From the NCBI GenBank assembly GCA_944326305.1, contig CALVDL010000007.1:52515-116514 (forward strand): a DNA stretch of 64,000 nucleotides. Direction: 5' to 3'. A program made the position numbers and the translations under genes. The notes below the pieces were generated by a model, which was given only the letters and a program-made list of their open reading frames with translations, did not search any database and was not told the origin of the DNA. Positions within the stretch are counted from its first letter, which is position 1; every line of letters begins with the position of its first letter. The stretch comes from an uncultured Bacteroidales bacterium. GTDB lineage: Bacteria; Bacteroidota; Bacteroidia; Bacteroidales; UBA932. Below, one piece after another: positions 54,067 to 62,195 of the stretch.

Positions 54067-56079
54067 ATGAAATACAGGAATATATTTCTGACAACGGTTT
54101 CAGTCCTGCTGGCCTCCTGCACTGCAGAGCAGCTGCATGAGCAGCCCTCCCCGGAGGAGCTCCGGCCTGAGCTGCAGAAGATATGCAATACTTCTTACAG
54201 CTCGGAACAGGGTACCCTTCTTGTAAAGTTCAGCGATGAAGCTGTGGCTCATATAGAGGAGACTGTGTCCGGAAGTGCTGCCACAAAATCTGTCGCGACC
54301 CGTTCCGGAATCTCCGGCGTAGATGAAGTTTTCGCTGACATCAATGTGACTTCCTTCGGACGGCTGTTCCCCTATGACGCGAAATTCGAAAAGAACAGGC
54401 GTTCGGCCGGACTTCACAGATGGTATGTACTCCATTTCGATGAAAGCCAGGATCTTGACGAAGCTGCCCGCATGCTGGCTCCTATGGCGGAGGTATCTAC
54501 AATACAGTTCAACAAGGAGCGCACGAAAACTTTCTCCGGCGAGGCCTTCCCGCTGGGAGGGGCAGCACCGGCGCAGACACGGGCCATGGTACGCTCTGAC
54601 TTCAATGACCCGGAGCTGATGTGGCAGTGGCACTATATCAACAATGCCGACCAGGCCATTTCCCAGACTTCGCTTGCCGGGGCTGATATAAATGTTGCCG
54701 AGGCCTGGAAGATTACCGGGGGCGATCCCCGTGTGATAGTGGCGGTAGTGGACGAGGGCGTGAAATATACGCATCCCGACCTTGCCGACAACATGTGGAC
54801 CAACCCGAATCCGTCCGAGGCATATGGGTATCAGGATATTCACGGCTGGAATTTCGCCGAGAACTGCCCTGTCTCATGGGACAAGACCGAGACCGTTAAC
54901 GGGGTGACGGACGGGGACTCCGGCCACGGGACGCATGTAGCCGGTACAGTGGCTGCCGTGAACAATAACGGTATCGGTGTCGCAGGCGTGGCCGGCGGTA
55001 CCGGTGCAGGAGACGGCATACGCATCATGTCCTGCCAGATATTCTCCGGGACACAGAACGCCACGGACAGGTCAGTGGGCCAGGCCATAGTGTACGCCGC
55101 CGAACATGGCGCTGCGATAATACAGTGTTCATACGGCAATGTCGGTGGAACCCCTATAACTTCCGACAGGGACTATGAGGCTTTCTCTCCTGCCGAAATG
55201 GAGGCGATCAAATATTTCCTGGACCCAGAAACCAACAAGTCCGAAGCCGTAGAAGGCGGAATCGCGATATTTTCGGCCGGTAACGAGTCCAATCCGTACT
55301 CCAACTACCCGGGAGGCTACCGTGACTGCATTTCTGTGACATCAGTCGGCCCGGACGGCCTGCCTGCATACTATACCTGCTATGGCGACGGCTGTAACAT
55401 CGCCGCCCCGGGAGGGGAGACTACAGGCCATGCCGGCGGCGAGAGGGCAGGAGTGCTCTCAACCTTGGTGTCAGAGATTTCAGGCGATGACTACGGGTAC
55501 ATGCAGGGCACCTCGATGGCTTGTCCGCATGTGTCCGGCGTGGCGGCGCTCGGACTCTCGTATGCCTTGCAGAAAGGCAAGAAACTGACCCGTGAGGAGT
55601 TCATATCCAAGCTGCTGACATCAGTGAATGAAATAGATTCAAGGTTCGAAGGAACCAAGACTACCGGAGCTGTGCTCAATCTTGAGGACTATGTCGGAAA
55701 AATGGGGACCGGCCTTGTGGATGCCTACCAGCTCCTTATGCAGATAGAAGGTACACCGTGCCTGAAGATACCGGTCGGCAGTCTTGAACTTGTTACCCTG
55801 ACCCAGTATTTCGGAGGTTCTGCAGAGGACCTGACCTATACCGGGGTGGAGATTCCGGCGGATGACATGGAGAAGCTCGGCATGCCTGCCGAGCCGCAGA
55901 TGTACAACGGACAGCTGATGATCAGGTGCAATAATCCCGGTGTCGCACACATAAAGGTCAGTGCCGTGGCCGGAGGCAAAAGACCCGGATCGGATACCAT
56001 AATGGGCGGTATCGAGGTCACGAAAGAGTTTGCCGTGATAGCCCGCGGTGCCGGAGCGTCGAACGGGGGATGGTTATAA
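54067..56079 (+). CDS. S8 subtilisin-family peptidase, surface lipoprotein
   Basis: 670 residues with an SpII signal (LASC, Cys about 18). Residues about 45-160 look like an I9-type propeptide or chaperone (GTLLVKFSDEAVAHIEE, LHRWYVLHFDESQDLDEAARML). Catalytic triad: Asp229 in VAVVDEGVKYTHPDL, His287 in SGHGTHVAG, Ser483 in GTSMACPHVSG; oxyanion Asn406 in FSAGNE. The C-terminal about 110 residues form a beta-rich tail ending NGGWL. The paralogue truncated at the left edge ends EGWL. With SusC and SusD in the same locus, it probably cuts proteins at the surface to give peptides for import. The next gene, a lipocalin-like lipoprotein, starts 18 bases downstream. Confidence 0.95.
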   Translation: MKYRNIFLTTVSVLLASCTAEQLHEQPSPEELRPELQKICNTSYSSEQGTLLVKFSDEAVAHIEETVSGSAATKSVATRSGISGVDEVFADINVTSFGRLFPYDAKFEKNRRSAGLHRWYVLHFDESQDLDEAARMLAPMAEVSTIQFNKERTKTFSGEAFPLGGAAPAQTRAMVRSDFNDPELMWQWHYINNADQAISQTSLAGADINVAEAWKITGGDPRVIVAVVDEGVKYTHPDLADNMWTNPNPSEAYGYQDIHGWNFAENCPVSWDKTETVNGVTDGDSGHGTHVAGTVAAVNNNGIGVAGVAGGTGAGDGIRIMSCQIFSGTQNATDRSVGQAIVYAAEHGAAIIQCSYGNVGGTPITSDRDYEAFSPAEMEAIKYFLDPETNKSEAVEGGIAIFSAGNESNPYSNYPGGYRDCISVTSVGPDGLPAYYTCYGDGCNIAAPGGETTGHAGGERAGVLSTLVSEISGDDYGYMQGTSMACPHVSGVAALGLSYALQKGKKLTREEFISKLLTSVNEIDSRFEGTKTTGAVLNLEDYVGKMGTGLVDAYQLLMQIEGTPCLKIPVGSLELVTLTQYFGGSAEDLTYTGVEIPADDMEKLGMPAEPQMYNGQLMIRCNNPGVAHIKVSAVAGGKRPGSDTIMGGIEVTKEFAVIARGAGASNGGWL

Positions 56080-56097
56080 ACTGATAAACGTATTTGC

Positions 56098-56556
56098 ATG
56101 ATGAAAAAATATATCTACTGTATAGTCGCTGCCGTTTCGGCCTTTTTCCTTGCAGGATGCAACAAGGACAATCCTGCTTCCGTTGACCGGGGAATAGTAG
56201 GTGAGTGGCACCTTACTTCGTGGAACGGCACGGACCCGGCAGGGGATTTCGATGTATATGTCTCATTCGGGGCAGACGGGGCCTTTGACCTGTACCAGCG
56301 GGTGGAGACTTCCGTATATGTACGGTATTCGGGCAGTTTCTCTGCCGAGAACGGGACCGTCAGCGGTACCTACAGCGACGGTGAGCCATGGAGTGCAGGA
56401 TATGCTTATGAGATAGGTGCCGACGGCAATACCTTGACGCTCACATCAGGTGATGATGTAAGCATCTATACCCGGACCCCTGTCCCTGAAGATGTGAAAA
56501 CGGCATCCGGTGCGTCTGTTAAGTCTGCTTCCGGCGGTATGAAGCGCTTCCTTTAG
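56098..56556 (+). CDS. Lipocalin-like lipoprotein, small (paralogue of 1845-2342)
   Basis: 152 residues with an SpII signal (LAGC, Cys about 21). The body starts GIVGEWHLTSW and continues as a lipocalin-like barrel (DVYVSFGADGAFDLYQRVET, VYVRYSGSFSAENGTVSGTY, VSIYTRTPVPEDVK). It shares strand order and motifs with the small lipoprotein after the first S8 gene. The consistent position directly after an S8 peptidase suggests a functional link to the protease. What it binds is unknown. Confidence 0.85.
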   Translation: MMKKYIYCIVAAVSAFFLAGCNKDNPASVDRGIVGEWHLTSWNGTDPAGDFDVYVSFGADGAFDLYQRVETSVYVRYSGSFSAENGTVSGTYSDGEPWSAGYAYEIGADGNTLTLTSGDDVSIYTRTPVPEDVKTASGASVKSASGGMKRFL

Positions 56557-56612
56557 GATGCCTTGCCCGAAAATTTCCGAAGACCTTCATTAACATAATA
56601 TTGATACACGTT

Positions 56613-56653
56613 GGAGGGTGAATTCTAAAATCCAAATTTAGAATTCACCCTCC
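56613..56653. terminator. Bidirectional terminator, 17-bp stem
   Basis: Perfect 17-bp inverted repeat GGAGGGTGAATTCTAAA (56613-56629) and its complement (56637-56653) with a 7-base loop, followed by TTTTTTAT. It closes the second peptidase locus (+) and faces the convergent sulfonation operon (-). Confidence 0.9.
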
Positions 56654-56683
56654 TTTTTTATCCTTCCGTTCCGGACCCTTTCT

Positions 56684-56725
56684 TTTTGACCGACCTGGGG
56701 AGTGGAGAAACCTGTGTAAGAATCA
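56684..56725. repeat. Half copy of the REP-like element
   Basis: TTTTGACCGACCTGGGGAGT and the following GGAGAAACCTG match the left arm of the element at 7753-7832 (TTTCGACCGACC...GGGAGTGGAGAAATCTG). The right arm is missing. It lies between the terminator and the end of the barrel-protein gene. Confidence 0.6.
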
Positions 56726-56732
56726 GACAGTA

Positions 56733-57893
56733 TCAGAACGCCTCCGTCATGTTCATATAGAAAAGTATGCCCCTGACTCCAGGCTCGCGGCCGATGTCGA
56801 TGCGGAAGTTCTTGTTCTTCTGCATCTGTATCCTCAGCCCCACTCCGTAGTTGAGTTTCCATTTCTTCCAGTCGAGAGGGGTGTCGCCGATGGTCCCGAT
56901 GCCGCCCCAGACCACGAAGCCGAGCTTGGACCAGAATGTCCCTCGCTCGTATGCCTCGTTGGAGCCGAACATGTGCCTGTATTCGGCAATGCCGTACATC
57001 ATTGACTTGTCACGGTATTTTCCCCAGTAGTAGCCCCTCAGGTCGAAAGGGGAGCCAAACATCGGGAGCTCGGTGAAAGGGATGTCGTTGAAGCCTATCT
57101 GGGTCTTGGCCGTCCAGCCGAGCACGCTGCGGCGGTGGAAAAGCGGGACGAAATGGCGGTATTCCATCTCCAGGATCTGGTAGTTGTATGCCCCTCCGAA
57201 AGCCCGGCTGTAGAATTTGCCGGTGCCGCTCACCAGAAAACCGCGGGAAGGTGTGGCCACGTCATCCCGCGTGTCGTACTGGAGCATGGCCCCTAATCCG
57301 GTGTTGAGGTACGCTGTCCTGAATCTTGAAATATAAGGGTCGGCAAGCATCACAGGATTCAGGTCCGTGGATTTCGTGTAGTTCACATCGGCGAGCACTC
57401 CTGCGAAAAACCCGGGTCTTGCCTGCCATACGAACCGCGGGTTCAGCTGCAGGAGCATTTTGTGGAAACCGGTCGTGCTGCCGCCTCTGGGAGTGTTTTC
57501 GATGACGGACATGTCCGTGCCGTAGTAGTTTGCCGGCTCGTCACGGAACGAGTAGTTCATGTAAAGGCGGTACTTGTCCTCCTTGAAGAAGAAAGTCCCG
57601 GCACCGGCCACTACGATTGTCCCGTTGAGGGATAGGTTGAACCCTACGGGGAGGAAGGACCTCTGGGATACGGTGTCCTCCTTGTCCATCTTGAAGGACA
57701 TCAGGGCTGCACCTCCTATTCCGAACGACGCCTCCGGAGTGTATGACGGCCCTCCCAGGACGGATACCCATACCTTGTCCGGGTCTCTGACACGTTTTTT
57801 CCGCCTGGCGTATGATGCCGGTTCAGAAATCAGGAACGCTGCTATGCAAATGAGGGCAATCACTGCCGTCACCGGTCTGCGTATCAGGTTCAT
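56733..57893 (-). CDS. Outer-membrane beta-barrel protein, BamA/surface-antigen-like
   Basis: 386 residues from the ATG at 57893, chosen because it overlaps the sulfotransferase stop as ATGA; an in-frame ATG at 57908 is less likely. Signal peptide about 1-30. The body resembles the C-terminal barrel of the Omp85 superfamily (GGPSYTPEASFGIGGAALMSF, RLYMNYSFRDEPANYYGTD, LQYDTRDDVATPSRGFLV, FDLRGYYWGKYRDKSMMYGIAEYRHMF) and ends in Phe, as outer-membrane barrels do. No POTRA domains, so it is a barrel-only form. Being translationally coupled to a sulfotransferase, it may carry, insert or display a sulfonated product; this is inference. Confidence 0.86.
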   Translation of the reverse strand: MNLIRRPVTAVIALICIAAFLISEPASYARRKKRVRDPDKVWVSVLGGPSYTPEASFGIGGAALMSFKMDKEDTVSQRSFLPVGFNLSLNGTIVVAGAGTFFFKEDKYRLYMNYSFRDEPANYYGTDMSVIENTPRGGSTTGFHKMLLQLNPRFVWQARPGFFAGVLADVNYTKSTDLNPVMLADPYISRFRTAYLNTGLGAMLQYDTRDDVATPSRGFLVSGTGKFYSRAFGGAYNYQILEMEYRHFVPLFHRRSVLGWTAKTQIGFNDIPFTELPMFGSPFDLRGYYWGKYRDKSMMYGIAEYRHMFGSNEAYERGTFWSKLGFVVWGGIGTIGDTPLDWKKWKLNYGVGLRIQMQKNKNFRIDIGREPGVRGILFYMNMTEAF

Positions 57894-58990
57894 AGGCTGT
57901 ATCCCCATTTCTTTATGGCCTCAGACCAGTGTTTTTCGACCAGTTCAATGGTGCTGGAGGAATAGCTGTACCTGTTTTTCTTGAAACCCTTGTGCCCGGT
58001 GACATATTTCTCCATGCCGCCCCTCGCTTCTTCGAAACCTCCGATCGAGAGCTTCCCGTACATCTCCCGGACCATTTCCAGCGGATCCTTCTCGAAGTCT
58101 TCGAACCGTACTTCCACCAGATTCCCTTTCGGGATAAGCCCTTTTTCTGATTCGTATTTCTCGAAGAGCTCCCTGTATGTGATGAGTATCTCTTCCTGCA
58201 GCTGGCTCTCGGAAATCTGCTGCAGCTGGAGTGACTTGATGATGTTCCCGAAATAGCTCCTCGTGGACTCGAACACCGTGTAGGGGTTGCGTACCAGATA
58301 GATGAACTTCGCGTCAGGATACATCTCCAGCAGGGTGCCGATACGTCCCGTATGCGGCGGGTTCTTGCTCAGGAACACGCTTTTGCCCTGGGTGTGCAGG
58401 GCTATCCTGATCATCTTGTCGAGGCTGTCCTTGAACGCCTGCCGCTCCTGCTGCGAGATGCCGTTGAACAGCAGGTACCGTTCACGGTATATGCCGGTAA
58501 GCTGCGGGAATATCCAGAAGTTGTAGAAGGAATAGGGCATCATGTTCACAAGGGCGAATTCCTCTTCCTGCGGAAGGTCTGGCCCGAGCTCCATCGAGTC
58601 GGTCGGGCGTCGTGACGGCATGAACAGTTTCGTACAGGCCTTGAAGAAGCCGCTCCCCCACAGCATGAGGTGCGGGAATACCGTCTGGTATGTGGTACAG
58701 TATCCGTAACGCGGGTCTCCGGAGATGACGTTATGCACGTATGTGGTCCCGCTCCTCCAGTGCCCGAGGATGAATACCGGTGCTTCCATCCTGACCTCCG
58801 GAAGCTTTTCCCAGCAGCGTTCGTTTATCCTGTAGAACGGCTCCAGGATATGCTGTATGCAGTTGGTAGTGCGGAATTTGCCGAGGTATTCCCTGTCGAT
58901 TTTCACACCGTTGCATATCTTGTCGAATGTTTTCCTGTCCGCCCCTACGAGGGTATTCACGGGCAGGGTCTCGAATTTGAGTATTCCCAT
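57890..58990 (-). CDS. PAPS-dependent sulfotransferase
   Basis: 366 residues. The 5'-phosphosulfate-binding loop is FILGHWRSGTT (residues about 73-83). The 3'-phosphate-binding segment is KFIYLVRNPYTVFESTRS. VEVRFEDFEKDPLEM and the C-terminal KNRYSYSSSTIELVEKHW are also family-like. It transfers sulfate from PAPS to an acceptor hydroxyl or amine. The cluster of PAPS-making genes next to it (CysN 4 bases upstream, CysD, APS kinase, SLC13) resembles the sterol sulfonation cluster described in Bacteroides thetaiotaomicron, as I recall it. The acceptor here is not shown; lipid or sterol are the leading options. Confidence 0.92.
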   Translation of the reverse strand: MGILKFETLPVNTLVGADRKTFDKICNGVKIDREYLGKFRTTNCIQHILEPFYRINERCWEKLPEVRMEAPVFILGHWRSGTTYVHNVISGDPRYGYCTTYQTVFPHLMLWGSGFFKACTKLFMPSRRPTDSMELGPDLPQEEEFALVNMMPYSFYNFWIFPQLTGIYRERYLLFNGISQQERQAFKDSLDKMIRIALHTQGKSVFLSKNPPHTGRIGTLLEMYPDAKFIYLVRNPYTVFESTRSYFGNIIKSLQLQQISESQLQEEILITYRELFEKYESEKGLIPKGNLVEVRFEDFEKDPLEMVREMYGKLSIGGFEEARGGMEKYVTGHKGFKKNRYSYSSSTIELVEKHWSEAIKKWGYSL

Positions 58991-58994
58991 TGTG

Positions 58995-60425
58995 TTATCG
59001 TTTGCATTTTACATCGATTCCCTTGCTTCGCAGGTATTCGCAGGCTTTCCCGACGGCATCGTAATGCTCTTGTCCTATGCCGAGGGCGGCCATGTCTATG
59101 ACAATGGTTCCGGAGCCGTTCCCTTCAGCCCCCTCGTCAGGCCCTATGATCATCCCCACGCCTGAGGTGAAGTTCGTTATCGGGTCGATGATGATGAATG
59201 AGCCTGTGGCCTTGTTCGCCCTGTAGCTGTCGTACATCAGCACGCTCGAGGTGGTGATGTGCACCAGGCCCACTTCGTTGAGCGCAAGGGCGTCAGTATG
59301 CAGGTGCTCGAGGGTGTTCACGTCCACCCTGTATTCGATGTCCCCGATGTGCGCCCGTGTGGTGTTTGTGGTCTGCTTAAGGAAGAACGCCTTGTTCCTG
59401 TCCATCCTGGTCTCGTCCATCCATACGACCATGGCCTTGAAATGGTGCCCGGAATACGGCTTGTCCCCGGGCTTTACGAGCATTTCTCCCCTCGAGAGGT
59501 CAATCTCGTCCTCCAGGGTGAGGGTTACGCACTGCGGTGCGAATGCGTATTCCAGGTCCCCGTCGTATGTGACTATCCTCTTCACCCTGGATGTCTTGCC
59601 TGACGGCAATGCAATCACCGTCTCTCCCTTCCGGATTACTCCCGAGGCGATTTTCCCGCTGAATCCCCTGAAGTCGAGGTCCGGACGGAGTACGTATTGC
59701 ACCGGGAAGCGGAAGTCGTCCATGTTTATGTCCCTGTCTATCTTCACCGTCTCGAGCCAGTCCATCAGGGACGGGCCCTCATACCACGGCGTGCGGCCGC
59801 TCTTTTCCACGACGTTGTCCCCGTCCAGGGCGGAGAGCGGGATGCACAGGATGTCGTCCAGACCGAGGCTTCCGGCGAACCCGGTGTATTCGGATGTTAT
59901 CTCGTCATACCTTTCCTTAGAGAAGTCTACAAGGTCCATCTTGTTTACTGCCAGGACAATATGTTTGATTCCGAGCAGCGACACCAGATAGGTGTGCCTG
60001 TGTGTCTGTGTGAGTATTCCGTTGCGGGCGTCCACAAGGATTATCGCGAGGTTTGCCGTAGAGCCGCCTGTGATCATGTTCCTTGTGTACTGTTCGTGGC
60101 CCGGGGTGTCGGCGATGATGAATTTCCTCTTGTTCGTCGAGAAGTAGCGGTATGCCACATCTATCGTTATGCCCTGTTCCCTTTCCGCCTTGAGCCCGTC
60201 GAGGAGCAGGGAGTAGTCGATGTGGTCCCCGGCCTTCCCGATCCTTTTGCTGTCCCTTTCAAGAGACTGCAGCTGGTCGTCATATATCCTTTTGCTGTCA
60301 TACAGGAGCCTGCCTATGAGGGTTGATTTCCCGTCGTCCACGGATCCGGCCGTGAGCAGGCGGAGCAGGTCCTTTTTCTCGTCCTGCTCAAGATATTCTT
60401 CTATGCTGAGTTTCTTTGTTTCCAT
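58995..60425 (-). CDS. cysN: Sulfate adenylyltransferase subunit 1 (GTPase)
   Basis: 476 residues. The EF-Tu-like GTPase drives APS synthesis by CysD. G motifs: G1 GSVDDGKST (27-35), G3 [12 protein letters not shown]4 NKMDLVDF. Two beta-barrel domains follow. No APS kinase is fused to the C-terminus; it ends [15 protein letters not shown]. It is separated from cysD by 176 bases of structured repeat, although the two subunits act as a complex. Confidence 0.96.
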   Translation of the reverse strand: METKKLSIEEYLEQDEKKDLLRLLTAGSVDDGKSTLIGRLLYDSKRIYDDQLQSLERDSKRIGKAGDHIDYSLLLDGLKAEREQGITIDVAYRYFSTNKRKFIIADTPGHEQYTRNMITGGSTANLAIILVDARNGILTQTHRHTYLVSLLGIKHIVLAVNKMDLVDFSKERYDEITSEYTGFAGSLGLDDILCIPLSALDGDNVVEKSGRTPWYEGPSLMDWLETVKIDRDINMDDFRFPVQYVLRPDLDFRGFSGKIASGVIRKGETVIALPSGKTSRVKRIVTYDGDLEYAFAPQCVTLTLEDEIDLSRGEMLVKPGDKPYSGHHFKAMVVWMDETRMDRNKAFFLKQTTNTTRAHIGDIEYRVDVNTLEHLHTDALALNEVGLVHITTSSVLMYDSYRANKATGSFIIIDPITNFTSGVGMIIGPDEGAEGNGSGTIVIDMAALGIGQEHYDAVGKACEYLRSKGIDVKCKR

Positions 60426-60470
60426 TGCAAGTCAAATGTAAATGGATATTTTTAAAACATCGTCTTTTCC

Positions 60471-60611
60471 ATCGGAACAGGCCTTTGGCCTGTGACAGGG
60501 CCTCCCGGAGAGGGAGGCGGTGGAGGGTGACGCCCCCTGGGGGCTCCGCGGAGCGGAGGGGGTGGACCTGGTATTTCTGATAAAACGTTATCGGCGTATT
60601 ATCAGAAATAC
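60471..60611. repeat. Structured REP-like repeat between cysD and cysN
   Basis: A run of GC-rich hairpins: ACAGGCC/GGCCTGT (60477-60493), GCCTCCC/GGGAGGC (60500-60518), a CCCCCT/GGGGG stem that includes the perfect 12-mer GCTCCGCGGAGC (60543-60554), then the 13-bp inverted repeat GTATTTCTGATAA at 60571-60583 and 60599-60611. The last arm contains the cysD stop codon. Such elements are common between genes in Bacteroidales. Here it sits inside an operon and may lower or separate cysN expression. Confidence 0.75.
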
Positions 60612-61513
60612 CCTTCCCGTTTCTTCTGTTCCATGCTGCTTTCCTGGTCGAAGTCGATGACGCGGGTCGTGCGTTCACTCTTTGTCGTGACCATCATCTC
60701 CTCCACTATCTTTTCGATGGTGTCCGCATCGCTCTCCACCGCTCCTGTGAGCGGCCAGCATCCGAGCGTCCTGAAGCGCACCTTGCGCATCTGTATCTTG
60801 TCCCTGTATTTTTCCGGGAGACGGTCGTCGTCTGCCATTATCAGGTTGCCGTCAATTTCTACTACAGGGCGCTCCTTCGCGAAATAGAGCGGGACGATAG
60901 GGATGTTCTCGTGCCTGATATACTGCCAGATGTCGAGTTCCGTCCAGTTGCTCAGCGGGAAGACGCGTATGCTCTCGCCCTCGCGTATGCGGGTGTTGTA
61001 GATGTCCCACAGCTCGGGCCTCTGGTTCTTCGGGTCCCAGTGCTGGAACTCGTCCCTGAATGAGAATATCCTTTCCTTTGCCCGGCTCTTTTCCTCGTCC
61101 CTCCTGGCTCCTCCGAACGCCGCGTCGAACTTGTATTTCTTCAGCCCTGCGAGCAGCGCCTGCGTTTTCATCAGGTCAGTGTGCACCTTGCTGCCGTGGG
61201 TGAACGGGCCGACGCCGGCCTCGTAGGCCTCCTTGTTGTACTCCACGATGAGGTTCCAGCCGTGCTCCTTTGCGTACCGGTCACGGAACTGTATCATTTC
61301 CTTGAACTTCCATTTGGAGTCGATGTGCATGAGAGGGAACGGCACTTTCCCCGGGTAGAACGCCTTTTCAGCGAGCCTTGCCATTACGGACGAGTCTTTT
61401 CCTATCGAGTACAGCATCACCGGGTTGCGGAATTCGGCCGCAACTTCGCGGATGATATGGATTGACTCTGCTTCAAGAGCCTTGAGGTGGCTCAGATTGT
61501 AGTTTTCTTCCAT
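60602..61513 (-). CDS. cysD: Sulfate adenylyltransferase subunit 2
   Basis: 303 residues, the usual length. The PP-loop signature is [20 protein letters not shown] (about residues 34-53). Also visible: [66 protein letters not shown] and [13 protein letters not shown]. It adenylylates sulfate to APS with ATP in complex with CysN. The stop codon is inside a 13-bp inverted repeat. The gap to cysC upstream (80 bases) also holds a hairpin, CTGTCCCG/CGGGACAG (61537-61584). Confidence 0.96.
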   Translation of the reverse strand: MEENYNLSHLKALEAESIHIIREVAAEFRNPVMLYSIGKDSSVMARLAEKAFYPGKVPFPLMHIDSKWKFKEMIQFRDRYAKEHGWNLIVEYNKEAYEAGVGPFTHGSKVHTDLMKTQALLAGLKKYKFDAAFGGARRDEEKSRAKERIFSFRDEFQHWDPKNQRPELWDIYNTRIREGESIRVFPLSNWTELDIWQYIRHENIPIVPLYFAKERPVVEIDGNLIMADDDRLPEKYRDKIQMRKVRFRTLGCWPLTGAVESDADTIEKIVEEMMVTTKSERTTRVIDFDQESSMEQKKREGYF

Positions 61514-61593
61514 TATAATATATTATGTTATCTGCCTGTCCCGTGGCCCTCTGCCCTCCGGCGCTTTTCCCGGGCCGGGACAGTTGTCCGGAT

Positions 61594-62190
61594 TTACTTC
61601 TTTATCTTCGGCATTACAGCACTGATGATCTTCTCCACGCTCTCCTCTATGTCCAGTGCGGATGTGTCTATCTCTATGTCAGGAGAGAGCGGGGCTTCGA
61701 ACGGTGCGGAGACGCCAGTGAACTCCTTTATCTCCCCGCGCCTTGCCTTTGCGTACAGGCCTTTTACGTCCCTCCTTTCACATTCCTCTATCGGGGTGGA
61801 GACATACACCTCGATGAAGTCGTCCTCCCCGATGATCTCCTTTGCCATCCCGCGCAGCTCCCGTGTCGGGCTTATGAATGTGGCCAGTGTGACTATCCCT
61901 GTCTGTGTGAACAGCTTGCATACTTCCGCCACCCTGCGGATGTTCTCCTTCCTGTCCTCAGGGGAGAATCCGAGACCGGCGTTGAGGCCGCAGCGGACGT
62001 TGTCCCCGTCGATTATCCTGCAGAATATGCCTTTTCCGGCAAGGGCCTTTTCCATGGCAACGGCCACTGTGCTTTTCCCGGAGCCGGAGAGTCCCGTGAA
62101 CCACAGGGTCATCCCTTTCTGTCCGAGGAACGCCTCCTTTTCCTGGCGGCTCTGCATTTTTGAGAATATTGGGTAGATATTGTTTTCCAT
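61594..62190 (-). CDS. cysC: Adenylylsulfate (APS) kinase
   Basis: 198 residues from the ATG at 62190, 5 bases after the transporter stop; the open frame extends further upstream but only as an overlap of the transporter gene. P-loop GLSGSGKST (residues 33-41). DGDNVRCGLNAGLGFSPEDR, FISPTRELR, EVYVSTPIEECERRDVKGLYAKAR and FTGVSAPFEAP are characteristic. It phosphorylates APS to PAPS. With CysDN it supplies the sulfotransferase; no PAPS reductase or sulfite reductase gene is nearby, so assimilation is not the evident purpose. Confidence 0.96.
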   Translation of the reverse strand: MENNIYPIFSKMQSRQEKEAFLGQKGMTLWFTGLSGSGKSTVAVAMEKALAGKGIFCRIIDGDNVRCGLNAGLGFSPEDRKENIRRVAEVCKLFTQTGIVTLATFISPTRELRGMAKEIIGEDDFIEVYVSTPIEECERRDVKGLYAKARRGEIKEFTGVSAPFEAPLSPDIEIDTSALDIEESVEKIISAVMPKIKK

Positions 62191-62195
62191 GTCTG

